A DNA stretch of 64,000 bases from Pleurotus ostreatus/Saccharomyces cerevisiae fusant (Eukaryota; Opisthokonta): positions 1-64,000 of the forward strand of contig JAMQCK010000074.1 of NCBI GenBank assembly GCA_024196135.1. The letters are read 5' to 3'. Below the pieces are notes generated by a model. It saw only the letters and a program-made list of their open reading frames with translations, made no database searches and was not told the DNA's origin. The position numbers were made by a program, and so were the translations under genes. Below, piece after piece: positions 9,801 through 20,188 of the stretch (its first letter is position 1; each line of letters starts with the position of its first letter).

Positions 9801-12228
9801 GATACCAGTTTGGGTACTACCTGAGAGAGGGCTTATGCTAATTATACTTTTTCTTCTTTTTTGTACAGGTGTGTCGATGGGTGCTGGGTCGGGAGGATTG
9901 GGAGGAAGGGGGCAGGGAGGGCAACAGCAGGGAGGGCAAGGGCAACAGCAGGGAGGGCAAGGGCAACAGCAGGGAGGGCAAGGGCGGGCGGCTCGGCCAG
10001 CAGCGGCGACGAATGCGGCTCGGCCACCACCCCAGCCAGCAGCCGCTCCTCAGCCTCAAGCTACTCCTCAGCCGGGATCGGCTCCTCCACCACAGCAACA
10101 ACCCCAAGCGCCCCCACCTACAGCCGCTCCTCAACAATCTCAACAATCTTCGCCTCAACCCAACACGAACGCCCCGCCACCTCCGCACACGAACGCCCCC
10201 CAGATGCCGCCCAACAACTTCACGATCCCCTTCCCGGGCGGCGCGATCAGCATCGGGTTCGATATGTTCTTGCAGCCAATAGGTGGGGAGGGGGAGGGTA
10301 TGGATGGTTTGGAGGAGGATGGGGATGAGGGAGAGGGGGAGGGGGAGGCGATGGATGAGGATGAGCCCAACAATGGTCCACCTCGGGCTGACGGTCAGCA
10401 AGGAGGTCAACACGAACTCGGCGCAGGTCACGATGGCGAAGGAGGTGCCGGTGATATGAACCAGCACGGAGGCGATGCCGACCCGCACCACGAAGGCGAC
10501 CACGACCCGCACCACGAAGGCGACCACCCCCTCCCTTTCACCCCGCTCCTGCCCGGCCTCGAGGGCTCGGGCTACCACTACCACCCGACGCCGGATGGGC
10601 GGGGGGTGACGCTGGTCGGACCTGGTGGGGAGGATACGGGGATGGATTTCTTTTTGGAGGGGGTGGGGCCGGGGGTGGGTGGTGGGATGGGAGGGATGGA
10701 AGGGGGGATTCCGCTGGCTGCGTTTGGGGTACCTCACGCAAATGCGCCGACTCAGGGTGGTCAACCGCAGGCTCAGCCGACAGCGCAGGGTGCTGCTCAG
10801 CCACAAGCTCCTCAGCCTCAACCGACACCGCAAGCACCTCCTCAACAACCCACCCAAGCACCTCAACCCGGCACAATGGCGCACCTGCAAGAGACGCTCC
10901 GGAACGGGATCCAGGCCGCGTTCGGGCAGGCGTTCGGCGAGCCGGGGGCGGTGGAGCGGATGGCGGCGGTGCGGGAGGAGCTGAGGAGGGGGGACGAGGC
11001 GGTGAGGGGGCGGGCGAATGGGACTCAACCGAGTGCGAATGGGACGCAACCGACTGCCGCGGCTGGAAGTAACGGCACACAACAAGCTACGCAACCGGCG
11101 GGTGGACCGCAAGTCGGCGCGGGACAGCAAGGAGGGGCTCAGCAAGGACAGGCGGGAGGGGCTCAGCAAGGACAGGCGGGAGGTCAAGGAGCGCAGCCCT
11201 TCCCGATCCGTCTGCCAGGCATGGAAGGGCTGGCGATTCCGCTTGGAGGCGCGATTCCTCTAGGTCTTGGGCTAGGAGGGGCTGGGATCAATTTGGGGGG
11301 TGCGGGGATCAATATGGGAGGTGCGGGCTTGAATCTCGGCGGCGCGCAAGGGGGTGTAGGAAGGCCACCATGGCTCACGGGTGGATTCTTTGGGCAAGCG
11401 CCTGCACCTGGCAACGCGGCTGGGAATGCTGCGCCACCACCGCCGCCAGCCGCCGCCAACTTCCCCACCACACAAGCCAACAACGCCCATCCACCTCCAC
11501 CGCCTGCCACCAACGCCAATCCTCCTCCACCTCCAGCCACCAACGACGACCCCGACCAGCCACAGCTCATCGACACCTTCACGGCGACCGCCACGGCGCG
11601 CATCTTGTTCCCGCCTGGTGGTGGCCCGCCGCAGGTCATCCTCGAGGGCATTACGCCGCCGGAGAGGGTGGGTCCTCAGGCTGGGAACGGTGCGGCTGGA
11701 GGTGTTGGAGGTGGTGCTGGTGCTGGTGGTATGAACGCACCTCCCAATCCCAATTCTGCCGCTCCTACCGCAAACCCCGCCACTCCCACCGACGCCCCAC
11801 CCCGCCGCCGCACCGCGCGCATGAGCACCGGCGGCATCCGCCCCGAACCTCGCCCTCGCCGCCAGTGGACGCTCCCCGCGCCGCCGGGCCCCTCGGTGCG
11901 CGAGGTGGTCGAGAAGCGGGAGCGGGAGGCCGGGTTGCGGTGCAGCGACCATAGCTGTGGCGTAGGTCCGTCCGACGAGGATCCGATGGTGGAGGTGGGG
12001 GAGGGGGATAGAAGGCAGGTGCACATCCTTCGTGACAATGGAGAATATACTTGCGAGCATTTGCTACATCCCCCGTGTCTCGTGAGTGCTCAGCGAGTCG
12101 CGCTTAGAGGCGCGGAGGAGACGAGGGCGAATGGGAGAGTTGAGGTGGCGTGTCCGGTGTGTCGGGCGGAGGGGACGATCGCGGTGGAGGATTGGGAGGA
12201 GGGGGTGAGGAGGCTGGAGGCGGTGTGA
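6837..12228 (+). CDS. Large low-complexity protein with an N-terminal RING-H2 and a C-terminal RING-like domain (putative E3 ubiquitin ligase)
   Basis: Four exons close in phase: 6837-7311, 7459-8826, 8906-9556 and 9869-12228, giving 1617 residues. Residues about 367-491 form a RING-H2: CAIC, then a Gly/Ser/Thr/Pro insert of about 95 residues, then PCSHVFHADCLVPWF and CPTC. The last 100 residues form a second Cys/His cluster (LRCSDHSC, CEHLLHPPC, ACPVC) that looks like another RING-like zinc-binding fold. About 1000 residues of Gly/Ala/Pro/Gln/Asn-rich sequence lie between, including tandem peptides (about four each of FAPGGAxxF and NNPSAGAQ, three of QQGGQG). RING-H2 proteins normally recruit E2 enzymes. 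E3 activity here is inferred, and the substrate is unknown. Intron 3 is minisatellite DNA. The start at 6837 gives an acidic N-terminus (MSSTPEDVIMDDEQ). Confidence 0.85.
7855..7945 (+). repeat. Coding tandem repeat in the double-RING gene
   Basis: About four in-frame copies of a 27-bp unit (core TTCGCCCCAGGAGGCGCC) encode the peptide repeat FAPGGAxxF just before the first RING. Confidence 0.75.
8960..9068 (+). repeat. Coding tandem repeat in the double-RING gene
   Basis: About four in-frame copies of a 30-bp unit (core CCCCTCTGCAGGCGCTC) encode NNPSAGAQ-type peptides at the start of exon 3. Confidence 0.75.
9557..9868 (+). repeat. Minisatellites filling intron 3 of the double-RING gene
   Basis: This 312-bp intron contains two arrays. 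At 9595-9712 there are about three copies of a 24-bp unit with core CGATGTCTATCCGGAGGGAC. At 9717-9824 there are about five copies of GGATTCCAGTTTGGGTACT, the later ones lengthened by ACCT. It is bounded by a GTGAGT donor and a TTTTGTACAG acceptor. Confidence 0.85.
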
Positions 12229-12621
12229 GCAGTGGTGAGTTCTTTCTTCGTCAGCGGGAAGGGCGGGAGTTGATGGGCCTTCAGGTTGAGCAAGTGAACG
12301 AGAAGCACGGCTGCGAAGAGCGAGTCATCGAGAACGGAAAGGAGTACAGTGATCTGAAGTGAAGTTCGAGTGAAGCCATCGAGGACCTGATCGTCCCGCG
12401 TCGTTCTGCATATGCATGTTTTGTTGTGTTCTGCATGTCTCTGTATCGTCGATTTTCTTGGCTTTTTCCTTGCATGCATACGTACTGGTAGTGATAGTCG
12501 CCGTATATCCTTGCGGTGTAATGGACAATAGATTGTTTTGAAGCCTTGCTGAGCATGGGTCGCGATAGCGGAACTTCAAGCGAATGCGTGCCATGATTTC
12601 CTGTCAAGGCAGGTGCTACAT
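12229..12621. other. Convergent 3' intergenic region
   Basis: These 393 bp between the stop codons of the double-RING gene (+) and the SRP receptor beta gene (-) hold both 3' ends. I see no further gene, RNA or clear poly(A) motif. Confidence 0.5.
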
Positions 12622-14170
12622 TCACGCAAAGTGTTCTTCTAACCAGGCTTCCAAATCCGCCAGCCCCTGCTGCTCCTTCTCCCCCTCCCCCTTCCCCACC
12701 GGCGTTGACGAACCCAAAAACGTCACCTCCCCGCCCTCCCAGGTATCAAAGCTAAACACCCCACTGCCTGAGCACTCCAACCCATCGCCGCCGTTTTCCT
12801 CTTGCGCGCTGTCATCGCCTGCTCTCCCGATCCCCACCCCACCGCCTAGATCACCTCCGGAGCCCATGCCTTCCACCGCGATACCCTCGGCCGCGGCCGC
12901 CCGGCGCCGTTCGAGCTCGCGCTCGAGGACGGTGCGGACGCGGGAGGCGGCGAGGGCGGGGGCGCCGGCTTTGAGGAGGTCGGATTTGTGTGCGAGGATG
13001 GCGAGGGCGGGGGTGGGTTGGGAGGGGGGTAGGTGCGAGAGAGCGCGGAGGAGGGTGTGGAGGTGTCTGTAGAAGTGATGAAGCTACGGTCAGAACAATG
13101 CTCTGAAACACTCAAAGCTAACACCACTCACTCCGCCACCCTCGCGCCATTCCTACTGACCGTGCTCGCATCCACCACAAACGCGACGGCACGAGCCTCG
13201 GGGAGGTGCGCCTTGAACTGATCGCGCACACGCGGGTGCCCAGGGACGTCGATGACGCGCAGGGGCTGGTTGAGGTTGGGGAGGGTGGCGAAGGCGGAGT
13301 TGGTCTGGAGGGAAGCATGTGTGGGGAGGGTGTGCTTGTAGACGAGCTGTCGGGGTGAGAGGGTGAAAGAAGTGGCAAGAGAAGGGGGAGGGAGGGGGAT
13401 AGGGAAGGATGGAAAGGAGTGAGAGGGAGGAGAGAAGGGGAGAGAATAACAGAGGAAGAAAGGGGGAAAGGTAGTAAATAAGAGATGAAATAGATTAGAA
13501 GGAGGGAAAGCGAATCGAGGAGAAGGGGGAGCAAGAAAGAGCAATTAGCGCGTATGTATCTGACACAAGCAAGCAAAACATACCGCGGATAGTATTGCGG
13601 ACTTTCCCGCGTCCGGTGGGCCTACGAGAAGAAGTGCATTCCCCTTCGTAGCGGAGCGGCGTTTGGTGAATAGCACAAGTACTGAGAATACGCTAGTCAG
13701 TAAAAGACACGAGACGGTGTACGTGGATGTCGAGGGGGACTGTAGGCTCACCAGACACTAGCAGTATAGCGACCGCAAGCGCTGCTAGAGCAAAATTCTG
13801 CGGTCCCAGGGTTGAGGCGAGGGGCAGCACCTCGGGCGCTAGCGAGCGCTGGGGAATGACTTGTGTGATGATGGACGTGGTGTCCGCGCCGAGCGCGTCC
13901 GTGTATTTTTCTGTGTGTCCAGAAAGCTCCCGCATCACCTTATACCTCGGCGAGCTCAGTCTGCTCACCATGCGCGTTCCCCTCAGAATACCCCGTCGGG
14001 ATAACCGGTGCCGCCTCCCCTTCGAGGGACGCGGGGACGGGCGTCTCTAGCGGGTCGAACAAATACGCGTCATCGTCGAGAACGGGAGGGACAACGTTCG
14101 TGGCGTCAACGTCCGTGGCGTCAACGTCGTCGTGCGCGTCGTGTACAGTCGTCTGCTCGTCGTGGCTCAT
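12622..14170 (-). CDS. SRP102: Signal recognition particle receptor subunit beta
   Basis: Five exons on the minus strand close in phase: 13969-14170, 13752-13910, 13584-13681, 13132-13346 and 12622-13066, giving 372 residues. SR-beta is a membrane-anchored small GTPase of the ER that docks the SRP-ribosome complex via SR-alpha. Visible features are an acidic lumenal N-terminus, one membrane segment (FALAALAVAILLVS), the basic FTKRRSATKGN stretch, a P-loop (LLLVGPPDAGKSA), the switch II region LRVIDVPGHPRVRD and the guanine-specificity motif LAHKSDLLKA. A Gly/Ser/Glu-rich insert precedes the C-terminus GLADLEAWLEEHFA. I chose the start at 14170 (MSHDEQTT). An in-frame ATG 159 bases upstream exists, but the added sequence looks like a leader. 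The gene is divergent to the PhyH-like gene. The family call is firm. Confidence 0.9.
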
Positions 14171-14676
14171 GGCGTCAGGATAGGAAGTAAGCAACGTCAC
14201 GACGCGTGGCTCGCGTCGATCGCGTCTCCGGCCCGACCTCACGTTCGTACCCTCGTTCTCGACTGTCATTTCATCACTCTCCTTCACCTCTTCCTTCATC
14301 TCTGTACGCTGCGTTTCCAAATGATGCAAGCTGTTCGAACCTACTCCGCTCTCCTCGCAACATACCTAGCTTCCCCTAGCCACCCTCCCCAATGCCGGAC
14401 CTCATACCGCCCGAGGGGGAAAGATGTCTCGAGATTAGAAGTGGGGACCATTACCCCTAGCCGGCCAAGGTCGCGGATGGCGCGCGCGTATGCAGCTTGT
14501 ATGCTTCCCTCCCACTGCCCCGTAGCTCGGTATCTGCAGAATCCGATAGCCTTTTGAAATGCTGCTTATCGTGCGCTACTCTTAAGAGGACACGGGACCG
14601 GGTGGAGGAGGCAGACTCACAGCAAAGTCCCAGCGTCCTTTCCCCGCATTTGCGCATCACTCCCCATCCTCCTGCC
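14171..14676. promoter_or_regulatory. Divergent promoter region (SRP102 / PhyH-like)
   Basis: These 506 bp lie between divergent start codons. Apart from an in-frame upstream ATG for the SRP receptor gene at 14329, I see no other gene or recognisable regulatory motif. Confidence 0.4.
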
Positions 14677-15963
14677 ATGGTTCAGCTGCCTACGACCCCA
14701 GGCTCCGTTACTCTGACGGATGCTGAGCGTGAGGTATGTACTGTGCTTGCTATCTGTCGTTCATGGATATTGACCAGTTACGCAGAGCGGCAAATGGACC
14801 CCGGCGAACCTGCAGCGCGCACTCGAGCTCCTGCACCGCGATGGTGTCCTCGTCTTGAACAACATCGTCCCCATCTCCGACCTCGAGAAGCTGCGCGACT
14901 CCATGTTGCCTACCGCGCACAAGATCAAGAACCAGAAGCTCGATCTGACGCAGTTCAACCACGGCGTCGCATGTCAGTACTTCCTCTTTACCCTCCATAT
15001 CCCCCCTCTCTGCTTCTTGAACTCCCCCTCCCCTACACCTCACCGGCGTCGTACCGATTATTCATCACCCGCCTAGCCAACTTCCTCCAATCGCCACCCC
15101 TATCCGACCCCGCCCTTCAGCTGCCCTCCGTGTACACCAACCCCTTTGTGGTGTCCATGGCCGAGCACTACCTTGGCCCCAACCTCCAGCTCCCCTTCAT
15201 CACCGCCAACGTCGCCTGCGCGAAGACAACCGAGCGCCAACCCGTTCACAAGGACGCCTCCTACCGCCACCCCGAAGCGCGTTGGGGTATGGTCGCGAAC
15301 TTCTTGCTTTCTGGTGCGTCCATCCATGTCTTACCCTCCACTTCCTCCTTCCATACTTACCTAGCCACCCTCCCCAGACTTCGTCCCCGCCAACGGCTCC
15401 ACCGAGTTCTGGCTCGGCACGCACGTCAACACCGGGCAGCGCGACCAGATGTGGGCCTCCCAGGACGCCGACGCGCCCACCTGCGACATCATCCCCGCCC
15501 GCCTGGAGGAGCGCCGCGCCGTGCGCCCGCCCTCGCAGGTGGACGTCAAGTTTGGGAGCGTCGTGCTGAGGGATATGTGCGTGTGGCACGCGGGGATGCC
15601 GAATCCGAGTGAGGAGGACAGGATAATGATTGCGGTGTCGTATTTCCCGAGCTGGTTCCCGGTGGGGCAGGGGTTTAAGGTGAGTGGTCGGGTTAATATT
15701 CCTCTCGTCGTAGTCACTTTATCTAACTCACCCGATAGGCCCCCGCCTCAATCAAGCCCCTCTTCACCTCCCTCTCCCCGCGCGTCTCCGTACTCGCCAC
15801 CTACGTCCCCGACGAAGAATGGGACGCCGAGTTCCTCAGCGCGCCCATGAAGATCGCGTACGCGCCGCCGAGGGGGTTGGCGTGGAAGACAATCGGGGAC
15901 ATCCCCAACGAGGAGAAGGTGCTGAACCCGAGGTTCCAGGGGAATCATGGAGTGAAGTACTAG
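14677..15963 (+). CDS. Phytanoyl-CoA dioxygenase (PhyH)-family protein, ending at an amber codon with a coherent in-frame tail behind it
   Basis: Exons 14677-14733, 14786-14972, 15077-15313, 15378-15679 and 15739-15963 close in phase, giving 335 residues. PhyH proteins are Fe(II)/2-oxoglutarate oxygenases. The facial triad is visible as HKD (in QPVHKDASYRH) and a distal His (CVWHAGMPNPSEEDR), with an Arg downstream for 2-oxoglutarate. FLLSDFVPANGSTEFWLGTH matches the jelly-roll core. The substrate is unknown; fungal members act on lipids or secondary metabolites. The frame stops at TAG (15961-15963) after NHGVKY. It then stays open for 38 more codons (ADEILFGDEQKAVNERLQ and onward, with codon usage like the exon) up to TGA at 16078-16080. 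A nonsense mutation, a base error or stop-codon readthrough are all possible. The full-length form would have 373 residues plus the recoded position. Confidence 0.85.
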
Positions 15964-16289
15964 GCGGACGAGATCTTGTTCGGCGACGAGCAAAAGGCGG
16001 TCAACGAGAGGCTTCAAAGGATTGACGAGCCTTCCATCAGTAAACCTATGGTCGAAGGCGAGGTCATGTACAAGGGTTGAGCGATTCGGAGCTTATGACA
16101 CTCGTGTAGAAATGACCACATTCATCGCTCAGATACTCGTTGCGTGCGCCTCAGAGCGTAAGTTCATGATGATCATTCGATAATATACAGACACCCAACA
16201 AGGGAAGTGGAAACATGAGAAATGCTGCACTGACATATCAAGCGTCGTTCAAGCGGCCAGCGGGAGCGCTTGCGCCTCTCATATCCTCT

Positions 16290-17543
16290 TCAGACCTCCG
16301 GCACGCCGCTGTAGTGCTGCGCTTGTGGCTGGTGATATGGCGCGTTGTTGTTCCCGTCGTACTGGTTGGTGTACGGCAGCGTCGTAGCACCATACGGCAC
16401 GCTCGTGTCATACTGCGAGTCGGGCCTGTACGTCGTGCCCGTAGGCGCGGGCGACGACGGGAAGGTCGTGGGATCGGAGGGGTCCTGGCAGCACCGTCAG
16501 CCACGACACTAAGGCGCTCGAACAACAATGCAACACTCACATAAAGCTTCGGCGTCGGCGGCGCATTGGGTGGTACGAACTCCGTCTTCTCGCTGAAGGC
16601 GCCAGGCGTCGAGGGCGGCAGGGGCGGCGTCGCAGAGGACATCGGCGGCGCGAGGTACGCCGACGAGGGCGCCTTCGCGCGCTGCTGCTTGCGGCGGCGC
16701 AGGAAGAAGAACACCAAGCCGATGATGGCAGCAAGACCGACAACGCCGCCCACGACGCCGCCAGCGATGGCGCCCACGTTGGTCTTGCTGCCGCCGCCCG
16801 ATGCGGACGAGGAGCCGCTGGACTCCATGCCGGAGCCAGTGGCCGTGCTGTGCCCAGAGGACTTCGACGTGGAGAAGGTGGGCTTGGCGGATGCGGTCGA
16901 CTCGGGCGCGTTCGAGTACGCATCGTTGATGGCCGTCTGGATGTCGAACGTGTTGTTCGTCTATGGATGAGGAGGTGAGTGAATATTATGAGACAGCTTG
17001 CAGATGCCTACGCACCACCACATCCTGATACGCCCAGTGCGGGATCCGGGTACCGCCTGGAATATCCCTGGGGAACTCCTCGATAGCGACGCTAGAGCAG
17101 TTTGCTGAGTACATCGTCCATCCAATGTACTCGGCATCCTGGCACGCTGAGCACGCCGCCAACATGGAGTAGAAAACGGTGTTGCATCGGCAGTCCGTCG
17201 CAAACTGAGGGTCCGGACCGACATACTGCTCGCCAGAGCTCAGGCTGGGCACGCTGAAAACTATCGAAGAACGTGAGTCAGTACCGATGGAGATTACGCG
17301 TGCTTTGAGAACACGTACTGCCGCCGTTGCACACAGCACCCAAGTTCACGAGGACATCGCAAGGGGACTGCTTGATCGAGTTGTACGACTGCACCGCGCG
17401 ATAATCAGAGATCCGTTCAGCCCTAGCGAACGTGTACTCACCCAATCGAACTGCGAGTCCGTGCACTGGGCATTCTGCCCTGCCGCCTGACGCGCCAGAA
17501 GCAGCGCAGTCACAATCATGGAGAACGTGCGGAGGACGGACAT
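16290..17543 (-). CDS. Secreted-type single-pass membrane protein with Cys-rich ectodomain (paralogue of 24616-25994)
   Basis: Five exons close in phase on the minus strand: 17442-17543, 17319-17388, 17016-17260, 16541-16960 and 16290-16484, giving 343 residues. A signal peptide (MSVLRTFSMIVTALLLARQAAG) leads an ectodomain with regularly spaced Cys (QSPCDVLVNLGAVCNGG, CRCNTVFYSMLAACSACQ). A Ser/Thr-rich stalk, a Gly-rich membrane segment (VGAIAGGVVGGVVGLAAIIG, FFF) and a basic stop-transfer RRRKQQR follow. The cytoplasmic tail is rich in Pro and Tyr. The architecture recalls fungal wall-sensor proteins of the Mid2/SKG6 type, but no function can be assigned. The paralogue 7 kb away shares the layout and the intron positions. 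A possible TATA box lies about 100 bp upstream of the start. Confidence 0.8.
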
Positions 17544-17641
17544 CGTTGCGCGCGAACACCAGCTGTTGGCCTCGGGGGGAGTTCACGTAGGGAGACCAGG
17601 CGGGAAGCGCGGAGACCAGGCGCGCGCGTCCTCCTTGGCGG

Positions 17642-17649
17642 TTATAAAG
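17642..17649 (-). promoter_or_regulatory. TATA-like element upstream of the 17543 start
   Basis: On the minus strand this reads CTTTATAA, about 100 bases upstream of the ATG of the membrane-protein gene and next to an AGGGGG stretch. Position and sequence fit a TATA box; function is inferred. Confidence 0.4.
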
Positions 17650-18348
17650 CCCCCTCAACCCGCGAAACAAGGGGTCGGTGGCACGGCATTTATCTGGCTT
17701 GTTGATTGACAGGCAGCGGCGGTTCTCTTCAGCCTTTGAGATCGTTGTCAGTTGGCACCCCGCCCGAGTCCTGCCCGACCCATGCATACACCCCGCCAAG
17801 GCACGCGCCGCAACGAGGTGATTAGCGCCGCCCGCTATTAGTGATTGCGAAGATTTAGGCGCCAGGTATAGGGGAGATCATGAGGTGAGAGGACATGGAC
17901 GTCTCTCGCAGCTGGATCGACGCGCCAAGGATGGGCTGCCTGGGCGAAGGCGGAAAAGAGTCAGAGGAGTCGCAGAAGCTGCACAGGAAGGGGACCGTGA
18001 GATGGATATGAGATGGTTGCATGCAGTGATGAGCGCCACGAATGTGCCATAATCTCCGAGTAACCATCTCTTGGCCCCTTTCATGAAGGAAATGAGTGGC
18101 AGATGACCACCGCTCTACCTCCTCCGAGCACTGCATTTCTCCCTCGAGGCGCGGGATCTCTTCCCAGCAGGCGGAAGTATCAGTAGGCATTGGCAGCAGG
18201 AAGGCGACTCACCTCACGCTGGACGGACCGAACGAGATTCCTCACACCAACTTTACGCGCTGAACCCTCGCGCTGTTCGTCAACGACTAGAATACATCTT
18301 GTCCACGCCTTCCTACTATACAGTTTGAGTGTTGCGTTCATCCTGTCC
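17650..18348. other. Intergenic stretch without a recognisable gene
   Basis: About 700 bp hold the upstream region of the 17543 gene and the 3' region of the aldo/keto reductase gene. Only short unsupported open frames occur. I see no repeats or RNA genes. Confidence 0.4.
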
Positions 18349-19443
18349 TTACTCGCCCTCGGGGAAGACGTGCTTCATGTAGAAGCGCTTCAGGACCTTC
18401 ACACCGTTCTCCTCGATCTGGTTGACCTCGTCCGTAGTCAAGTCGGGCACGTTGATCGCTTCGAGATACTCCTCAATGCGCTCCTTCTTGGTAGTGGTGC
18501 TGTGCGCACAATGTCAGCGTCTTGCTGTCGACGTGCGATCCGGTACACTCACGTTATGATGATAACATCCTTCTGGATCAGCCACTTCATGAGCACCTGT
18601 GCAGGGGTCACAGTCTTGCCGTAGTCCTTCGACAGACGCTCAGCGATAGCGGGGAGGATGTCGTCTAGGGGACCGCCCTTGCCTCCAGTCTGAATATGCT
18701 GCGTGAGATGGGACCGACAAGATTTTGACGCGCATATACTCACGATCGGCTGGAGCCCACTGTACGATGCGACCGCAATACCCTTAGACTTGCAGAAGTC
18801 GTAGATAGACTTGGCTGATCGCCAGACGTAGGGGTGCAGCTCGATCTGGTCGAGGTTAAGAACGACGAGAGTTATGACACGAAGCACCGCGTACCTGGTT
18901 CACGGCGGGCGGGATGGATGCCTCAGGCAGGAGCTTCTCAAGGTCAGAGACCTTGAAGTTGCTGACGCCGATCGACTTGGTGAGGCCCTCCTTCACAAGG
19001 CCCTCAAGGCCGACCCATAAAGCGGGTAATGTACCATTGTTGACGAATGGCAGTGGCTGGTGGACGAGGAACAGGTCGACATAGTCCACGCCGATCTTCT
19101 TCAGTGACTCCTGCAGCGATGCCTTCACGGACTCGCCCGGGGCCAGCGTGAACTTCGGGCTTAGCTTCGTCGTGATGAAGAGCTCGGAGCGCGGCTTGCC
19201 CGATGCCTTGATCGCGGCGCCCTACATCCATGTATTGGTACATAGCGGATATATGCGCAAACAGAGACGTACCAAGGAGTCTTCGTTCTCGTAGATCTGC
19301 GCGCCATCCAGGTGCGTGAAGCCATTCGCGATCGCCTGCTTCACAGGGGCGGACGCGTCCTGGTTATACAGAGCAGTGCCCGTACCAAACCCAATCCAGG
19401 GGATCTTGTTGCCATCGCTGAGCGTGAAGGTCTTGTTAACCAT
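18349..19443 (-). CDS. Aldo/keto reductase
   Basis: Five minus-strand exons close in phase: 19273-19443, 18895-19221, 18744-18845, 18553-18689 and 18349-18499, giving 295 residues, usual for the family. Aldo/keto reductases use NADPH to reduce carbonyls in a TIM barrel. The catalytic tetrad is visible: Asp and Tyr in [11 protein letters not shown], Lys in FITTKLSP and His in [21 protein letters not shown] and [14 protein letters not shown] match the conserved barrel strands, and the cofactor-binding region appears as [15 protein letters not shown]. For exon 4 the acceptor could alternatively lie nine bases upstream, adding HIQ before TGGKGG. The natural substrate cannot be read from the sequence. 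The start at 19443 ([20 protein letters not shown]) is the typical N-terminus. Confidence 0.93.
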
Positions 19444-20188
19444 GATGATTGGGTAGGCTCGAGGTGAAGCTGAGATGAGGGGGATGCGTCCTCTGGGATC
19501 TGGTGGTCTTATGTCGTCGGCGATAAGAGCGTCGCGCTCTGATTTGCTGACAGATGTATCCGTGCAGTCACGTATTCCGTCATGACCACGACGAAGCACT
19601 TAGTAACGGCGCAAGCACGTCGAACCATGACGCTAGGTAACGCGCTGAATGCCACGGAAATCAAGTGACCGTGCGACGCGGGCCGACCTGCCCTCAAGTG
19701 GCACGTGACTGTTCAGCATAAAACCCATCGATCCTCAAATTTTCTTCTTCATCTTTTAACAACTACCCAGGTGCTTCTATCCCACATGTTAGGCTGCCAG
19801 TCTCAAGGCAGCCCTTCATCATCTGCACCTCAGACGGACTGGGGCACTCTTTGGCCGTCTATCCCGGTGTATGCCCAATGGATAAGGCGGTCACCTAGTG
19901 TCCCTACATCCTTACGCTCGATCTCCTACGATCTTGCATTAGTTAGCTACGAATCTGCCAATACAACACACGTTCATGCACCATGTTCTGAATGTAGCCT
20001 GTCATCGATTATGCGAGAAGTTCAAGAGCTTGAGCTCGCTGTTCACCTGAGCTCGGTTAGAAACGCTCTGGTTGCCCTCCGTGATGCGATGCTCGTCGGC
20101 CACTCATGCAGTTGCAATTCAGGTCAGAAACATGCGCAGGGAGGCTTGTGAAATTCATAGGACTGGTCCTTGTTGCGTATAAGGCACT
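19444..20188. other. Intergenic stretch; no supported gene
   Basis: This holds the promoter region of the aldo/keto reductase gene and flanking DNA up to the MITE-like element. A frame of 148 codons at 19705-20151 lacks family motifs, so I do not call it. Confidence 0.4.

Noticed and set aside
9838..11187. Minus-strand open frame of 449 codons opposite the double-RING gene
   Set aside because: It is an antisense shadow of repetitive GC-rich coding sequence: Arg/Leu-rich translation without motifs.
15949..15963. A 12-bp intron removing the amber codon of the PhyH-like gene
   Set aside because: The sequence begins with GT and ends with AG, but spliceosomal introns of 12 bases are not credible and there is no branch site.
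19871..19935. tRNA-like A-box segment (GCCCAATGGATAAGGC)
   Set aside because: The D-arm looks right, but no anticodon stem, T-arm with GGTTCRANNCC or acceptor stem can be folded around it.
19705..20151. Plus-strand open frame of 148 codons
   Set aside because: No recognisable domain, signal or conserved splice pattern. It ends at the MITE-like element.
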